From: Dyadobacter soli
GTDB taxonomy: Bacteria; Bacteroidota; Bacteroidia; Cytophagales; Spirosomataceae
Direction: 5' to 3'
DNA: 64,000 nucleotides
NCBI RefSeq assembly: GCF_900101885.1
Contig: NZ_FNAN01000009.1
Coordinates: 186,001-250,000 of the forward strand
Within the stretch, counting starts at the first letter, position 1. Each line of letters opens with the position of its first letter. A program made the translations under genes and the position numbers. Of this stretch, positions 9,358-18,932 are shown one piece after another. The notes below the pieces were generated by a model. The model was not told the DNA's origin. It searched no databases and saw only the letters and a list, made by a program, of their open reading frames with translations.

Positions 9358-9396
9358 AAAAAGCGGATGGAAGACTTTGCTTCCACCCGCTTTTGC
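9358..9396 (-). terminator. Hairpin terminator after the TPM/LemA operon
   Basis: The stem AAAAGCGGxTGGAAG pairs with CTTCCAxCCGCTTTT around a 6-nt loop, with one mismatch. It sits 15 bp past the stop of the glycine-rich TPM gene on the minus strand, and T-rich sequence follows. Confidence 0.85.
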
Positions 9397-9411
9397 ATAT
9401 TCTTTTAAATA

Positions 9412-10191
9412 CTAATAATCACCTCCGGCACCGCCGCCACCAAAACTACCTCCGCCAAACCCTCCGAAGCCGCCACCATCGCCGCCTCCAAATCCACCCC
9501 AGTTGCCGGACGAACTGCCGCGACCAGAATGCGTTTCGTAAGGGAAGAAGATTGGAGGAATGCCCATATTGCCGTAGCCGCGGTTACCGCCTCCTCCGCC
9601 ACGGTTTCGGAATATGATAATCATAATGATGATGAATATGATCACGACGATCAGCAGGGGAGAGAAGCCGCCGCCTTCACCACTATCCTGCTTCGGATCG
9701 GCCTTGTACTCACCCGTCGCATACTTGAATATCATATCGACGCCGTCGTTGAGGCCCTGGTAAAATTGCCCGGCCTTGAACTGCGGCGTGATGACTTGTG
9801 ATACTATGCGTTTGGCAATGGCGTCCGGTACGGCGCCCTCGAGGCCGTAGCCTGTGGCAATGAAAACCTTCCGCTCCTTGGGTGCCCAAAGCAGCACGAT
9901 GCCGTTGTTTTTACCTTTCTGACCCACACCCCATTCGGTCCCGAGCTTAAATGCATAGTCGGCAATGGGGTAATCCCCGAGCGTAGGCACGATCACGATT
10001 ACGATCTGGGATGACGTAGAGTCGTTGTAGGAGACCAGTTTCTGTTCCAATTGCGCCTCCTCCGACGGGTTGAGCTGGTTGGCGAGGTCGTTGACGAGCC
10101 TTGGCGGATCGGGCTTGGGCGGAATATCCTGCGCCTGCACACCGGCGAATGCGGTGATGACCAGTAGCAGGTAAATGATGAATTGCTTCAT
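9412..10191 (-). CDS. TPM-domain membrane protein with Gly-rich tail (YgcG-like)
   Basis: A 259-residue protein. Residues 1-20 are a signal peptide (ends GVQAQ). Residues 30-160 are a TPM_phosphatase (DUF477/YgcG) domain, with VPTLGDYPIADYAFKLGTEWGVGQKGKNNGIVLL as core. Residues 175-195 form a membrane helix. The last 60 residues are mostly Gly, Phe and Ser. It is 3 bp after the second TPM gene in a lemA-TPM-TPM operon. LemA-YgcG pairs are widespread, and their role in the envelope is not firmly established. The Gly-rich tail is normal for YgcG-type proteins. Confidence 0.9.
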   Translation of the reverse strand: MKQFIIYLLLVITAFAGVQAQDIPPKPDPPRLVNDLANQLNPSEEAQLEQKLVSYNDSTSSQIVIVIVPTLGDYPIADYAFKLGTEWGVGQKGKNNGIVLLWAPKERKVFIATGYGLEGAVPDAIAKRIVSQVITPQFKAGQFYQGLNDGVDMIFKYATGEYKADPKQDSGEGGGFSPLLIVVIIFIIIMIIIFRNRGGGGGNRGYGNMGIPPIFFPYETHSGRGSSSGNWGGFGGGDGGGFGGFGGGSFGGGGAGGDY

Positions 10192-10194
10192 AGG

Positions 10195-10638
10195 TTAGTG
10201 GCCGAACGAAATATCATCCGGAAGTTCATTGATGTCGCCGGACTGGTAAGGGAAGTATTTTTTCAGTTGAATACCGGCTTCGAGAATACCGTGGCGAAGC
10301 CCTTCCTTGAATTCCCCGGCTTTGAAATGGTTGCGTAAAAGCTCTTTGGTACTGTCCCAAAAACTCGCGGTTACCTTTTCATCGATCCCCTTATCACCGA
10401 GTACTGCAAATTTCCGGTCTTCGTAAGCGAGGTAAAACAATACCCCGTTGCGTTCGGCGGTTTCGTGCAGGTGCAGGAAGAGGAACACCTCTTTGGCCCG
10501 GTCCATGACGTCCGGTGTGGGGCATTTCTTTTCAATATGCACTTTTACTTCACCGGAAGTCTGTTTTTCCGCTTCCTGAATCGCCTCAATAATGTATTGC
10601 TGCTCTTCGTCGGTGAAAAATAAGGGTTCGGTTGCCAT
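10195..10638 (-). CDS. TPM-domain protein, cytoplasmic
   Basis: A 147-residue protein made almost entirely of one TPM (DUF477) domain (SGEVKVHIE near residue 30; NGVLFYLAYEDRKFAVLGDKGI near 84-105). It has no signal peptide or membrane helix, unlike its neighbour, so the two may work on opposite sides of the membrane (inference). It lies between lemA and the Gly-rich TPM gene; the spacing to the latter is 3 bp. Confidence 0.88.
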   Translation of the reverse strand: MATEPLFFTDEEQQYIIEAIQEAEKQTSGEVKVHIEKKCPTPDVMDRAKEVFLFLHLHETAERNGVLFYLAYEDRKFAVLGDKGIDEKVTASFWDSTKELLRNHFKAGEFKEGLRHGILEAGIQLKKYFPYQSGDINELPDDISFGH

Positions 10639-10671
10639 GGGGCCGGATGATACGGATGGATGAAAAACATT

Positions 10672-10699
10672 GCGCCGGGCTATTGAATGGGCCCGGCGC
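10672..10699. other. GC-rich hairpin between lemA and TPM gene
   Basis: A 9-bp perfect GC stem (GCGCCGGGC with its complement) and a 10-nt loop lie in the 67-bp gap between lemA and the first TPM gene. On the minus strand it is followed only by AATGTTTTTC, so it may be a partial terminator or an mRNA-stabilising element that lowers expression of the downstream genes. Confidence 0.6.
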
Positions 10700-10705
10700 T
10701 GAAAC

Positions 10706-11287
10706 TTAGAATTGTACGGTAGGCGCTTTTTCGGAACCCGGAGCGGCGGTGAAGTAGCCTTTCTGGGAGAAGCCGAACACCCCGGCGAAGAGGTTGGTCG
10801 GGAAGGTGCGCACTTCCTGGTTATAGTCTTTCACCACCGTGTTGAACTTGCCGCGTTCCACGGTAATGCGGTTTTCGGTGCCTTCGAGCTGGGCTTGCAG
10901 TTCGAGGAAGTTCTGGTTGGCTTTCAGCTGCGGATATTGTTCCACCGAAACGAGCAGGCGTGACAACGAACCGCTCAACTGATCCTGCGCCGCCTGGAAT
11001 TTAGCGATGTTTTCAGGGGTAAGCTGGTCGGCATTGATCGTCGTTTGCGTGGCTTTGCTACGCGCTTCGATCACGGCCGTCAATGTGCTTTTTTCAAAAT
11101 CGGCTGCACCTTTTACGGTGTTGACGAGGTTGGGGATAAGGTCGGCGCGACGCTGGTACTGGCTTTCTACGCCTGCCCAGGCTTCTTTTACAACCTCATC
11201 TTTTTGTACGAGGCCGTTATATTTACCGCAGCCAACGAATCCGAGAATCAGAACTACGACGATAACTGCAATGAGTCCTTTTGACAT
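10706..11287 (-). CDS. lemA: LemA family protein
   Basis: A 193-residue protein with one N-terminal membrane helix (residues 3-18, ending GFVGCGKYN, a possible weak lipobox) and the hallmark LemA helix region (YQRRADLIPNLVNTVKGAADFE, residues 44-65; VEQYPQLKANQNFLELQAQLEGTENRI, about 117-143). LemA proteins are trimeric or tetrameric helical bundles of unclear function. It is the first gene of a lemA-TPM-TPM operon, an association common in bacteria. Confidence 0.95.
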   Translation of the reverse strand: MSKGLIAVIVVVLILGFVGCGKYNGLVQKDEVVKEAWAGVESQYQRRADLIPNLVNTVKGAADFEKSTLTAVIEARSKATQTTINADQLTPENIAKFQAAQDQLSGSLSRLLVSVEQYPQLKANQNFLELQAQLEGTENRITVERGKFNTVVKDYNQEVRTFPTNLFAGVFGFSQKGYFTAAPGSEKAPTVQF

Positions 11288-11330
11288 TTTATATTCAGTT
11301 TAGTGTTATTGAATTGGATTCAAAGTTGAC

Positions 11331-11338
11331 CAAAGCTA
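11331..11338 (-). promoter_or_regulatory. Possible -7 element for lemA operon
   Basis: The minus strand reads TAGCTTTG, matching the Bacteroidota TAnnTTTG box, about 45 bp upstream of the lemA start. No good TTG -33 element stands at the expected spacing, so this is tentative. Confidence 0.4.
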
Positions 11339-11434
11339 GCAAAATCTTTAAGAAAAACTACATAACCGGTTCCCTGAGGCAATATGGGTCTGCTAGCACG
11401 GGATGGCGGGTTTTTGAAGTAAAAATCAGGTAAA

Positions 11435-12625
11435 TTAATCTTCTCCGACGCCTGCCAGGTTGTTCCACCGGCCCCAGTTTACGGATGCCTCGTAGTCCAA
11501 CAGGAGGCTTTCGAAATACATTGCGCCCCATGTCCAGTTGATGTCCAGGTCGTCGACCAGGTAGCTGGTTGCCGACTCGCGCTCCGCTGCCGTAATGAAG
11601 CCGGTATCAGTTAGCTTCCGGATAATGTCATTTACTGTATGACTTTCGGTTTCGCCATTTGTCCATTTCTCGAATGCCGCATTATCGTTCTTCCAGCGAC
11701 GGTTGAAAAGATGCTTCACGCCGCTCGGCTTAAACATGCGTGGGCCAAACCGGAGCAATGTCCAATGCAGGTACTCTCTTCTCAGGAGGTTTGTAATAAT
11801 GGCATCCTCCGTTACCGCGTGCGATTGGGCGGTTTTTACGCTGCGATAAATATAGGATGCCGAAATGCAGCCCAGCGAGAGCCAGTCGGAAAGGCGGGTG
11901 TCGGTGAGCGGCTCGGCGGAAGGGTAGGTAATGTCTTTTTTGACATATTCCGCTACATACTCTTTCAAAATAGCCAATGCCTGCGTTTCTCCGCCGGATA
12001 ATGCGGCTGCGGTGTCTGCCGGTATTTCATTTGGATCGATGCCTAGCTCGGGTAATGCCGGAATAGAGCCAGCTTCAATGTCGGCAGGTAATGTGATCTT
12101 TTCCGGCGTCGGGAACTGGTCCTTTATTTTAAGGTCGTTGCTCAGCAAGCGCTCAAACTCGGGAAAGCCGGAAGGGAGCTTGGATACCGGGAACGGCAGG
12201 TCGGGCGCACTGATCATCGTGTCCATCCAGAACAGCTTGATGTCGACATTCGCGGTTTTGAGGTTTTTACTCAATGAAGACTCGATGCGGGTTTCCTGCG
12301 GCGCTATTTCCTTACTCGTGTAAACATAGTCGGCATTGTAATCTTCGGCGAGTTTGGCCACGATCTCCTCAGGCTTGCCGGTGCGAATGAGCAGGTCGCC
12401 GCCTTTCTGACGGATATTTTCGCGGAGCTCGGCTACGGATTCAATCAAAAAACGCGCGCGCAATGCACCCGTTCTGCGGAAACCTAGTTTTGTCTTTTCA
12501 AACTGACGGGGATCAAATACATATATGGGGATGATTTCATCTGCGGAACCAGCGGCAGCGGAAAGTGCCTGGTTATCCTTTAACCTCAAATCATTCCTGA
12601 ACCAATAGATAATGCGTCGGGCCAT
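11435..12625 (-). CDS. DASH-type cryptochrome/photolyase, short C-terminus
   Basis: A 396-residue flavoprotein. Residues 1-130 form the photolyase alpha/beta domain (IIYWFRNDLRLKDNQAL; VYTSKEIAPQE). The FAD-binding helical domain follows (SDWLSLGCISASYIY, LLRREYLHW, NWTWGAMYFESLLLDYEASVNWG). The REYLHW and YEASVNWG segments match cryptochrome DASH, which repairs single-stranded pyrimidine dimers with light. The protein stops at GRWNNLAGVGED, where DASH proteins usually continue for about 30-40 residues (GVGNDPRE and onward). The bases after the stop do not encode that tail in any frame I checked, so this is either a shorter lineage variant or a truncation. Confidence 0.88.
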   Translation of the reverse strand: MARRIIYWFRNDLRLKDNQALSAAAGSADEIIPIYVFDPRQFEKTKLGFRRTGALRARFLIESVAELRENIRQKGGDLLIRTGKPEEIVAKLAEDYNADYVYTSKEIAPQETRIESSLSKNLKTANVDIKLFWMDTMISAPDLPFPVSKLPSGFPEFERLLSNDLKIKDQFPTPEKITLPADIEAGSIPALPELGIDPNEIPADTAAALSGGETQALAILKEYVAEYVKKDITYPSAEPLTDTRLSDWLSLGCISASYIYRSVKTAQSHAVTEDAIITNLLRREYLHWTLLRFGPRMFKPSGVKHLFNRRWKNDNAAFEKWTNGETESHTVNDIIRKLTDTGFITAAERESATSYLVDDLDINWTWGAMYFESLLLDYEASVNWGRWNNLAGVGED

Positions 12626-12714
12626 TGATACTAACTGATAATTACGCTTGGGGATATATTATGAAATGCAAGTATACAAAAATGAACCGGCCACGATGGC
12701 AAGCTCCTATAGGA

Positions 12715-12755
12715 AAAAGCCCGCTGCGAAAACGATCGGTTCGCAGCGGGCTTTT
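12715..12755 (-). terminator. Strong hairpin terminator after the PorE-like gene
   Basis: A 16-bp perfect stem (AAAAGCCCGCTGCGAA with its complement) closes a 9-nt loop. It sits 15 bp past the stop of the minus-strand OmpA-family gene, and the stem itself supplies the T-tract. Confidence 0.92.
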
Positions 12756-12770
12756 CTACGGTTGAGTAAA

Positions 12771-14792
12771 TCAATAACTCAAAATAGTGAATTCCGTACG
12801 GCGGTTGCGCTGGTGCTCTTCCTCTGTTTTGGCGTTGGGAATAATGAGTTCCCTTTCGCCATAACCTTTGGCTTCCATTCTGTCGGCTTCAATGCCTTTG
12901 GAGTTCAGGTATGCCACTGCGGATTCGGCGCGGTTTTGTGAGAGCGTCATGTTATATGCGTCGGTTGCACGCGCATCCGTGTGTGAGCTGAGCTCGATGG
13001 TCATCGTCGGGTTGTCTTTCAGGATCTGAACCAACTTATCCAGCTCTACCGCCGCGTCGGGGCGGATATTGTATTTGTTCAAATCGTAATAAATGTTTTC
13101 CAGAACGAAGGTTTTGTTCAGTTCCAGCTTGTCGAGCTTGATAGTCACATTGAAAGTAGTATCCGTCAATTCTTTGGTCAGGAAGATCGGCGGAATGTTG
13201 CGGCCCGACATCGAAAACGGCTCCCGCTTGCTGATATAGCCTTTACGTTGAACGAGCAACTGGTAGGCCTGGCCTTCTTCCACCGGCTGTCTGCCGAACT
13301 TGCCATCTTTCGCCGTCGGAAACTCGGCGATTTGCGTATCCGAAGTATCCGGCAGGATATGTACCACCGCAGAATCGATCGGGGTAGGGGTTTCACCATT
13401 CGCGACCACATTTCCGGCGAGGAAGTAGCGGACTACTTTGCGCTTACCGTTAATGTAGTTGGGATTGTTCGGATTAAGCGGGTCGTTCGGATCGTTATTT
13501 TTGGCGATTTTGGTCGTGTCTTCCTCTTCCGGTCCGGCGAAGTAATAAATGTCGTCGTCGCCTTTGCCGCCATCGCGGTTCGATGCGAAGAAACCTTTGG
13601 TCAGGTTTTGGTAAAATACTAATCCAAAATCGTCCTGCGGGCTATTGAACGGCAGTCCAAGGTTTTCAATCGTAATGACACCCTGTGTTCTGGTTGCCGA
13701 GAACAAATCCAGCTTGCCGAGGCCGGGGTGGCCGTCGGAAGCGAAGTAGAGTTTTCCGCCTTCGGCTACGTAAGGGAACATATCGTCGCCGGGCGTATTA
13801 ATGTCGCGGCCCATATTCACCGGACGGCTGAACCGGCCCGATGCGTCCATATTGGTACGGTAAATATCGATGCCACCAATGCCGCCTGCACGGTTCGAAG
13901 CGAAGTAGAGCGTTTTGCCGTCACGCGAGAATGCAGGCGAGCCGTCCCATGCGAGCGAGTCGTTAATGGGCAGCGAAGCGGGAGGTGTCCATTGGCCATT
14001 GATATTACGGCTCATATAAAGGTCCACATCGACGCTGCTGTTTTTCTTGCCTGTGTTTCCTCTTGCAAAAACCAAAGTCTTACCATCCGGGGAGAATGCA
14101 GGCGATCCTTCATTGGCATCGGGCGAAAATATCTCCTGGCTGAATACAACAGGGCTTCCCTGCGTGTTGCCCGGGTCGGATGCGATGTTGATTTTATAGA
14201 GGCCCAGCATCGGCTGGCCGTTGTTCTTATAAATCTTTTCTTTTTTCGAAGAAGAGAATACCAGTTCGTTCCCTACGATCGTCGGCGCGAATTCGGAACC
14301 TGCGGTGTTCAGAGGCAGGTCTTTCAGCTCGACCTCCATTTTATTGGCCTTCAAACGGTCGGCAATGCGAATGATTTCCACTTCACGTAATGCCCTTTCC
14401 TGTAAGTTCTGCGGAACGTTCTCGGTTTTGGCAAATTCGGAAAACTGGGTGGAGGCGCCGGCGTAGTCTCCGGTTGTTTTCAATGCATAAGCATATTGGA
14501 AACGGGCATCCGGATTGGTAATGCCGCCGTCGAGCGCTTGTTTGTAGTAGGGAACGGCTTCTTTGAAGCGGTTGGAGAGCCGGTAGGATTCCGCGATCAG
14601 GTAGCTCGTTTGCACCGGTTCGATATTGGCTTCGGCGGCTTTCTGGAAACCCTTGATGGCGAGGTCGTATTCTCCGTTCGCAAATTTCTTTTGGCCGTCT
14701 TTGTAGGCCTGCATCGCCGAGTTGCAGCCGGACAAATATAAACACGTGGCAAAACAAACTATGAGAGTAAAGTAACTCCGGAAAAGTTTCAT
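12771..14792 (-). CDS. porE: PorE-like lipoprotein: TPR, PD40 propeller, CRD, OmpA domains
   Basis: From the ATG at 14792 the protein has 673 residues and a lipoprotein signal (lipobox LSGC); an upstream in-frame start would add 42 residues without signal character. Domains in order: TPR helices (about 25-135), PD40 beta-propeller blades (about 180-440, repeated SPAFSPDGKTLVFA-type motifs), a carboxypeptidase-regulatory-like domain (about 480-560), and an OmpA-like peptidoglycan-binding domain (about 570-673, SSHTDARATDAYN...SQNRAESA). This order is the one described for PorE of the type IX secretion system, which ties the apparatus to peptidoglycan. Similar OmpA/PD40 proteins with other roles exist, so the symbol is a strong suggestion. 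Confidence 0.82.
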   Translation of the reverse strand: MKLFRSYFTLIVCFATCLYLSGCNSAMQAYKDGQKKFANGEYDLAIKGFQKAAEANIEPVQTSYLIAESYRLSNRFKEAVPYYKQALDGGITNPDARFQYAYALKTTGDYAGASTQFSEFAKTENVPQNLQERALREVEIIRIADRLKANKMEVELKDLPLNTAGSEFAPTIVGNELVFSSSKKEKIYKNNGQPMLGLYKINIASDPGNTQGSPVVFSQEIFSPDANEGSPAFSPDGKTLVFARGNTGKKNSSVDVDLYMSRNINGQWTPPASLPINDSLAWDGSPAFSRDGKTLYFASNRAGGIGGIDIYRTNMDASGRFSRPVNMGRDINTPGDDMFPYVAEGGKLYFASDGHPGLGKLDLFSATRTQGVITIENLGLPFNSPQDDFGLVFYQNLTKGFFASNRDGGKGDDDIYYFAGPEEEDTTKIAKNNDPNDPLNPNNPNYINGKRKVVRYFLAGNVVANGETPTPIDSAVVHILPDTSDTQIAEFPTAKDGKFGRQPVEEGQAYQLLVQRKGYISKREPFSMSGRNIPPIFLTKELTDTTFNVTIKLDKLELNKTFVLENIYYDLNKYNIRPDAAVELDKLVQILKDNPTMTIELSSHTDARATDAYNMTLSQNRAESAVAYLNSKGIEADRMEAKGYGERELIIPNAKTEEEHQRNRRTEFTILSY

Positions 14793-15144
14793 AATGTAGA
14801 GTATAAAATCAAACGATTCGACGCGCACTGGGTTTCTGAAAAACAATACTAATAAACAACGATTGGAAATAAAATTCGGGATACCAGATAGGAAGAATTT
14901 TATTCGAAAAATGAGCATTTCACGATTTATACCCGCTTTTGTTCCTCAAAACTGCCCATTCGATCCAAAACTAACGGTTACTTCCTGACAACCGTCAATG
15001 GAGAAAGGTGGGGAGAGTGTAAAAAAAGTTGTTAACGGTTTGTAAATCAAGGATGGTTTATTAATTTTGCAGTCCGATTTTTCGGGAAAAGTGTTTATAT
15101 AACAAACGGCCGATTAGTTAATCGTGTCAAAATCAAATTGTTAA
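14793..15144. other. Intergenic region between divergent porE-like and rpsL genes
   Basis: A 352-bp non-coding stretch. It must hold promoters for both directions. The plus-strand one is clear (15039-15069). The minus-strand one is not obvious to me. The 75 bp before rpsL form the ribosomal operon leader. Confidence 0.7.
15039..15069 (+). promoter_or_regulatory. Promoter of rpsL-rpsG
   Basis: TTTG at 15039-15042, exactly 19 bp, then TAATTTTG at 15062-15069. This is a full match to the Bacteroidota sigma-A consensus (TTTG-N19-TAnnTTTG). The following CAGTCCG is also found just after the -7 box of the rplC promoter. The expected leader is about 70 nt. Confidence 0.9.
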
Positions 15145-15558
15145 ATGCCTACTATTTCACAATTAGTCCGTAAAGGTAGAGAGACCATTACATGGAAATC
15201 CAAGTCTCCGGCTTTGGATTCATGCCCTCAGCGCAGGGGCGTGTGCACCCGGGTGTACACTACTACGCCTAAGAAACCGAACTCCGCACTTCGTAAGGTA
15301 GCGCGTGTTCGTCTTTCGAACAACAAGGAGGTGAATGCCTACATTCCAGGTGAAGGCCACAACCTGCAAGAGCACTCGATCGTATTGATCCGCGGTGGTC
15401 GTGTGAAGGATTTGCCAGGTGTTCGTTACCACATCATCCGTGGTGCATTGGATACTGCGGGTGTTAACGGACGTAAACAACGTCGTTCTAAATACGGTGC
15501 TAAGCGCCCGAAACCAGGACAAGCTCCGGCAGCACCAGTAAAAGGTAAGAAAAAATAA
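15145..15558 (+). CDS. rpsL: Ribosomal protein uS12
   Basis: A 137-residue protein of the decoding centre of the small subunit. [15 protein letters not shown] (about 39-53) and [13 protein letters not shown] (about 87-99) are the conserved loops that contact the A site; the lysines typically mutated in streptomycin resistance are intact. [11 protein letters not shown] tail extends slightly beyond the core. It is the first gene after the str promoter and is followed by rpsG after 120 bp. Confidence 0.99.
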   Translation: MPTISQLVRKGRETITWKSKSPALDSCPQRRGVCTRVYTTTPKKPNSALRKVARVRLSNNKEVNAYIPGEGHNLQEHSIVLIRGGRVKDLPGVRYHIIRGALDTAGVNGRKQRRSKYGAKRPKPGQAPAAPVKGKKK

Positions 15559-15678
15559 AAAGTAACTCTCTCTGCTTTTATTAAGTAATTCAATTCTTAT
15601 AAAAGGGAAGTAATCCTGGCAATTACCCCAGGGTGAATAAGTTGCAAAACGAAACCTCGTTAAAAACATTAAGACAAA

Positions 15679-16146
15679 ATGAGAAAGTCCAAACCAAAGA
15701 AAAGATATATCCTTCCTGATCCGAAGTTCCGGGACGTACAGGTTACCAAGTTCGTTAACAACCTGATGTACGAAGGAAAGAAAAGTATCGCATTCACCAT
15801 CTTCTACGACGCATTGGAACTGGTTGAGAAAAAAACCAGTGAAAGCGGCCTGGAAACTTGGAGAAAAGCATTGAACAATGTTACTCCTTCTGTGGAAGTA
15901 AAGAGCCGCCGCGTTGGTGGTGCTACTTTCCAGGTTCCTACCGAAGTTCGTCCGGAGCGTAAGCAGTCACTCGGTATGAAATGGTTGATCAACTACGCAC
16001 GTAAGCGTGGTGAGAAAACCATGGTTGACCGTCTGGCTGGCGAAATTATCGCTGCTGCGAAAGGTGAAGGTGCTGCTGTGAAAAAGAAAGACGATACGCA
16101 CCGTATGGCAGATGCCAACAAAGCGTTCTCGCACTTCCGTTTCTAA
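15679..16146 (+). CDS. rpsG: Ribosomal protein uS7
   Basis: A 155-residue primary 16S rRNA-binding protein that organises the 30S head. The family core [39 protein letters not shown] and the C-terminal FSHFRF are all visible. It is the second gene of the str operon. A strong terminator follows at once, so the usual co-transcription with fusA is interrupted. Confidence 0.99.
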   Translation: MRKSKPKKRYILPDPKFRDVQVTKFVNNLMYEGKKSIAFTIFYDALELVEKKTSESGLETWRKALNNVTPSVEVKSRRVGGATFQVPTEVRPERKQSLGMKWLINYARKRGEKTMVDRLAGEIIAAAKGEGAAVKKKDDTHRMADANKAFSHFRF

Positions 16147-16169
16147 TCAGGGAAGCAAGAATACAATGG

Positions 16170-16206
16170 TCGGGAGCCTGGTTAATCCGGGTTCCCGATT
16201 TTTTAT
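16170..16206 (+). terminator. Terminator after rpsG
   Basis: TCGGGAGCCTGG pairs with CCGGGTTCCCGA around a 5-nt loop, with one internal mismatch. A run of T residues follows. It lies 24 bp after the rpsG stop and before a separate promoter for fusA. Confidence 0.88.
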
Positions 16207-16239
16207 TTTAAGGTTTTTGTAAAAATAACTTTTCCTTAA

Positions 16240-16270
16240 TTGTTTTTATACTCAACAATTTATACTTTTG
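16240..16270 (+). promoter_or_regulatory. Promoter of fusA-rpsJ
   Basis: TTG at 16240-16242 and TACTTTTG at 16263-16270, 20 bp apart, fit the Bacteroidota promoter pattern. It lies between the rpsG terminator and fusA, giving a leader of about 100 nt. Confidence 0.8.
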
Positions 16271-16373
16271 CGCTCTGAATTTTGAAAACCAGCGATTTGC
16301 GCTGAGCGAAAAATTCAAAACAGCTTCGCGCAGAATTGCACTTTGAATATATAAAAACACATCACCATCTGTC

Positions 16374-18494
16374 ATGGCACGTGATTTAAGATTAACAAGA
16401 AACATTGGTATTGCTGCGCACATCGATGCCGGTAAAACAACAACAACGGAGCGTATCCTTTACTACGCAGGGGTTAGCCACAAAATCGGAGAGGTGCACG
16501 ATGGTGCTGCTACGATGGACTGGATGGAGCAGGAGCAGGAGCGTGGTATCACTATTACTTCCGCTGCTACGACTGTTAACTGGAACTACCGCGACGAAAA
16601 ATACCACATCAACATCATCGATACCCCGGGCCACGTGGACTTTACCGTTGAGGTAAACCGTTCACTCCGCGTATTGGATGGTCTTGTGTTCCTTTTCAGT
16701 GCAGTAGATGGTGTTGAGCCTCAATCTGAAACAAACTGGCGCCTTGCTAACAACTATAATGTAGCACGTATCGGTTTCGTAAACAAAATGGACCGTTCGG
16801 GTGCTGACTTCCTGAAAGTTTGTACGCAGGTGAAAGAAATGCTGGGCAGCTACGCTGTACCTCTTCAATTGCCGATCGGTGCAGAAGATACTTTCCGTGG
16901 TGTGGTTGACCTCGTTAACTTCCGCGGTATCGAGTGGAACGAAGCTGACAAAGGTATGACTTTCACCGAGGTGCCTATTCCTGACGATATGTTGGAAGAA
17001 GCTACCGAATGGAGAGAGAAATTGCTCGAAGCGGTTGCTGAGTTCGACGATACTTTGATGGAAAAATATTTCGAAGATCCTAACTCGATCTCGGAAGACG
17101 AAATCCTTGCTGCATTGCGCGCTGCGACTATCAGCATGAAGATCGTTCCGATGGTTTGCGGTTCTTCTTTCAAAAACAAAGGCGTTCAAACCATGCTGGA
17201 TTACGTGATGGCTATTTTGCCTTCACCGCTGGATCGCGAGAACATCGTTGGTACAGATCCACGCACAGGTAACGAAATCAGCCGTAAGCCATCAGAAACA
17301 GATCCTTTCTGTGCATTGGCATTCAAAATTGCAACTGACCCTTACGTAGGTCGCCTTTGCTTCATCCGTTCTTATTCGGGTGTGCTTGAATCAGGTTCTT
17401 ATGTGTTGAACAACCGTTCAGGAAACAAAGAGCGTATCTCCCGTATCTTCCAAATGCACGCTAACAAGCAAAATCAGATCGATAAGCTTGAAGCGGGTGA
17501 CATTGGTGCGGTAGTAGGTTTCAAAGATATCAAAACAGGAGATACCCTTTCTGAGGAAAAATCACCGATCGTTCTCGAATCGATGGTATTCCCTGAGCCG
17601 GTAATCGGTTATGCGATCGAGCCTAAGAAAGCTGCGGATAGCGATAACTTCTCGAAAGCGATCACTAAACTGATCGAAGAAGATCCAACTCTTCAGGTTG
17701 AATCTAATGAAGAGACTGGTCAGACGATCATTAAAGGTATGGGTGAGCTTCACCTTGAAATCATCATCGACCGTATGCGTCGTGAATTCAAAGTGGAAGT
17801 AAACCAGGGTGCTCCTCAGGTTGCTTACAAAGAGATCCTTACCAAGAATTTCGAACACCGCGAGGTTTACAAGAAACAAACGGGTGGTCGTGGTAAATTC
17901 GCCGATATCGTATTCGAAATCGGGCCACGTGACGATAACGAAGAAGGACAAGAGCCGAAACAAGGTTTGCAGTTTGTAAACGAAGTTGTGGGTGGTGCTA
18001 TCCCTCGCGAATTCATCGCTCCTGTACAGAAAGGTTTCGAAGCTGCGATGGTCAACGGTGCCCTTGCCGGGTTCCCATTGGATTCCATGAAAGTGCGTTT
18101 GTTCCACGGTTCATTCCACGATGTCGATTCAGATTCACTCTCTTTCGAATTGGCTGCTAAAATCGGTTTCAAAGAATCTGCACGTCATGCAGGATCGAAA
18201 TTGCTTGAGCCTATCATGCACGTGGAAGTTCTGACTCCGGACGAGTACACAGGACCTATCACTGGTGACCTTAACCGTCGTCGTGGTATCATGCGCGGTA
18301 TGGACACCCGTAACGGTGCGCAGGTTATCAAGGCTGATGTACCTTTGTCAGAATTGTTCGGTTACGTAACTGACCTTCGTACAATGTCATCAGGCCGTGC
18401 TACTGCATCCCTGACTTTCGCTTACTACGAAATCGTACCGAATAACATCGCAGAAGGTGTTATCGAGAAGGCGAAAGGCCTCGTTAAAGCTTAA
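16374..18494 (+). CDS. fusA: Translation elongation factor G
   Basis: A 706-residue GTPase that drives ribosomal translocation. G1 is AHIDAGKTT (about 15-23), G3 is DTPGH, G4 is NKMD, and the [10 protein letters not shown] switch I region is present. Domains II-V are complete, ending [14 protein letters not shown]. Length is normal for EF-G. It has its own promoter. No tuf gene follows; rpsJ is next. Confidence 0.99.
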   Translation: MARDLRLTRNIGIAAHIDAGKTTTTERILYYAGVSHKIGEVHDGAATMDWMEQEQERGITITSAATTVNWNYRDEKYHINIIDTPGHVDFTVEVNRSLRVLDGLVFLFSAVDGVEPQSETNWRLANNYNVARIGFVNKMDRSGADFLKVCTQVKEMLGSYAVPLQLPIGAEDTFRGVVDLVNFRGIEWNEADKGMTFTEVPIPDDMLEEATEWREKLLEAVAEFDDTLMEKYFEDPNSISEDEILAALRAATISMKIVPMVCGSSFKNKGVQTMLDYVMAILPSPLDRENIVGTDPRTGNEISRKPSETDPFCALAFKIATDPYVGRLCFIRSYSGVLESGSYVLNNRSGNKERISRIFQMHANKQNQIDKLEAGDIGAVVGFKDIKTGDTLSEEKSPIVLESMVFPEPVIGYAIEPKKAADSDNFSKAITKLIEEDPTLQVESNEETGQTIIKGMGELHLEIIIDRMRREFKVEVNQGAPQVAYKEILTKNFEHREVYKKQTGGRGKFADIVFEIGPRDDNEEGQEPKQGLQFVNEVVGGAIPREFIAPVQKGFEAAMVNGALAGFPLDSMKVRLFHGSFHDVDSDSLSFELAAKIGFKESARHAGSKLLEPIMHVEVLTPDEYTGPITGDLNRRRGIMRGMDTRNGAQVIKADVPLSELFGYVTDLRTMSSGRATASLTFAYYEIVPNNIAEGVIEKAKGLVKA

Positions 18495-18626
18495 TATAGA
18501 TAATGCGTTGCAGGAGCCATTCTGTAACGCATTTTAATGATATAGCCTGTGAAGTAAATGGTTCTTTTGCAGGTGTAATTGTCGGGCAACCGGCGAGATT
18601 TTCTGAACCGGAAACAAACCAATACA

Positions 18627-18932
18627 ATGAATCAAAAGATCCGTATCAAACTTCGGTCGTTCGACCACAACTTGGTTGACAAGTCAGCTGAGAAAATCGT
18701 TAAGGCAGTAAAGGCAACAGGCGCGGTAGTAAGCGGTCCTATTCCTTTGCCGACAAAGACAGAGAAATTCACTGTTCTTCGTTCGCCGCACGTTAACAAG
18801 AAATCGAGAGAGCAGTTCCAGCTTTGTACTTACAAGCGTTTGGTGGACATCTTCTCGACAAGCGCAAAAACGGTAGACGCTCTAATGAAGCTCGAATTGC
18901 CTAGCGGTGTTGATGTAGAGATCAAAGTTTAG
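18627..18932 (+). CDS. rpsJ: Ribosomal protein uS10
   Basis: A 101-residue protein of the 30S head. The start is the ATG before [17 protein letters not shown]; an earlier TTG frame start at 18579 gives an extension with no family match. [26 protein letters not shown] is the conserved loop region. It lies 132 bp after fusA and ahead of a terminator, so it belongs to the fusA transcript and not to the downstream S10 operon. Confidence 0.98.
   Translation: MNQKIRIKLRSFDHNLVDKSAEKIVKAVKATGAVVSGPIPLPTKTEKFTVLRSPHVNKKSREQFQLCTYKRLVDIFSTSAKTVDALMKLELPSGVDVEIKV

Noticed and set aside
13728..14390. A 220-codon open frame on the plus strand
   Set aside because: Antisense to the PorE-like gene, no recognisable motif.
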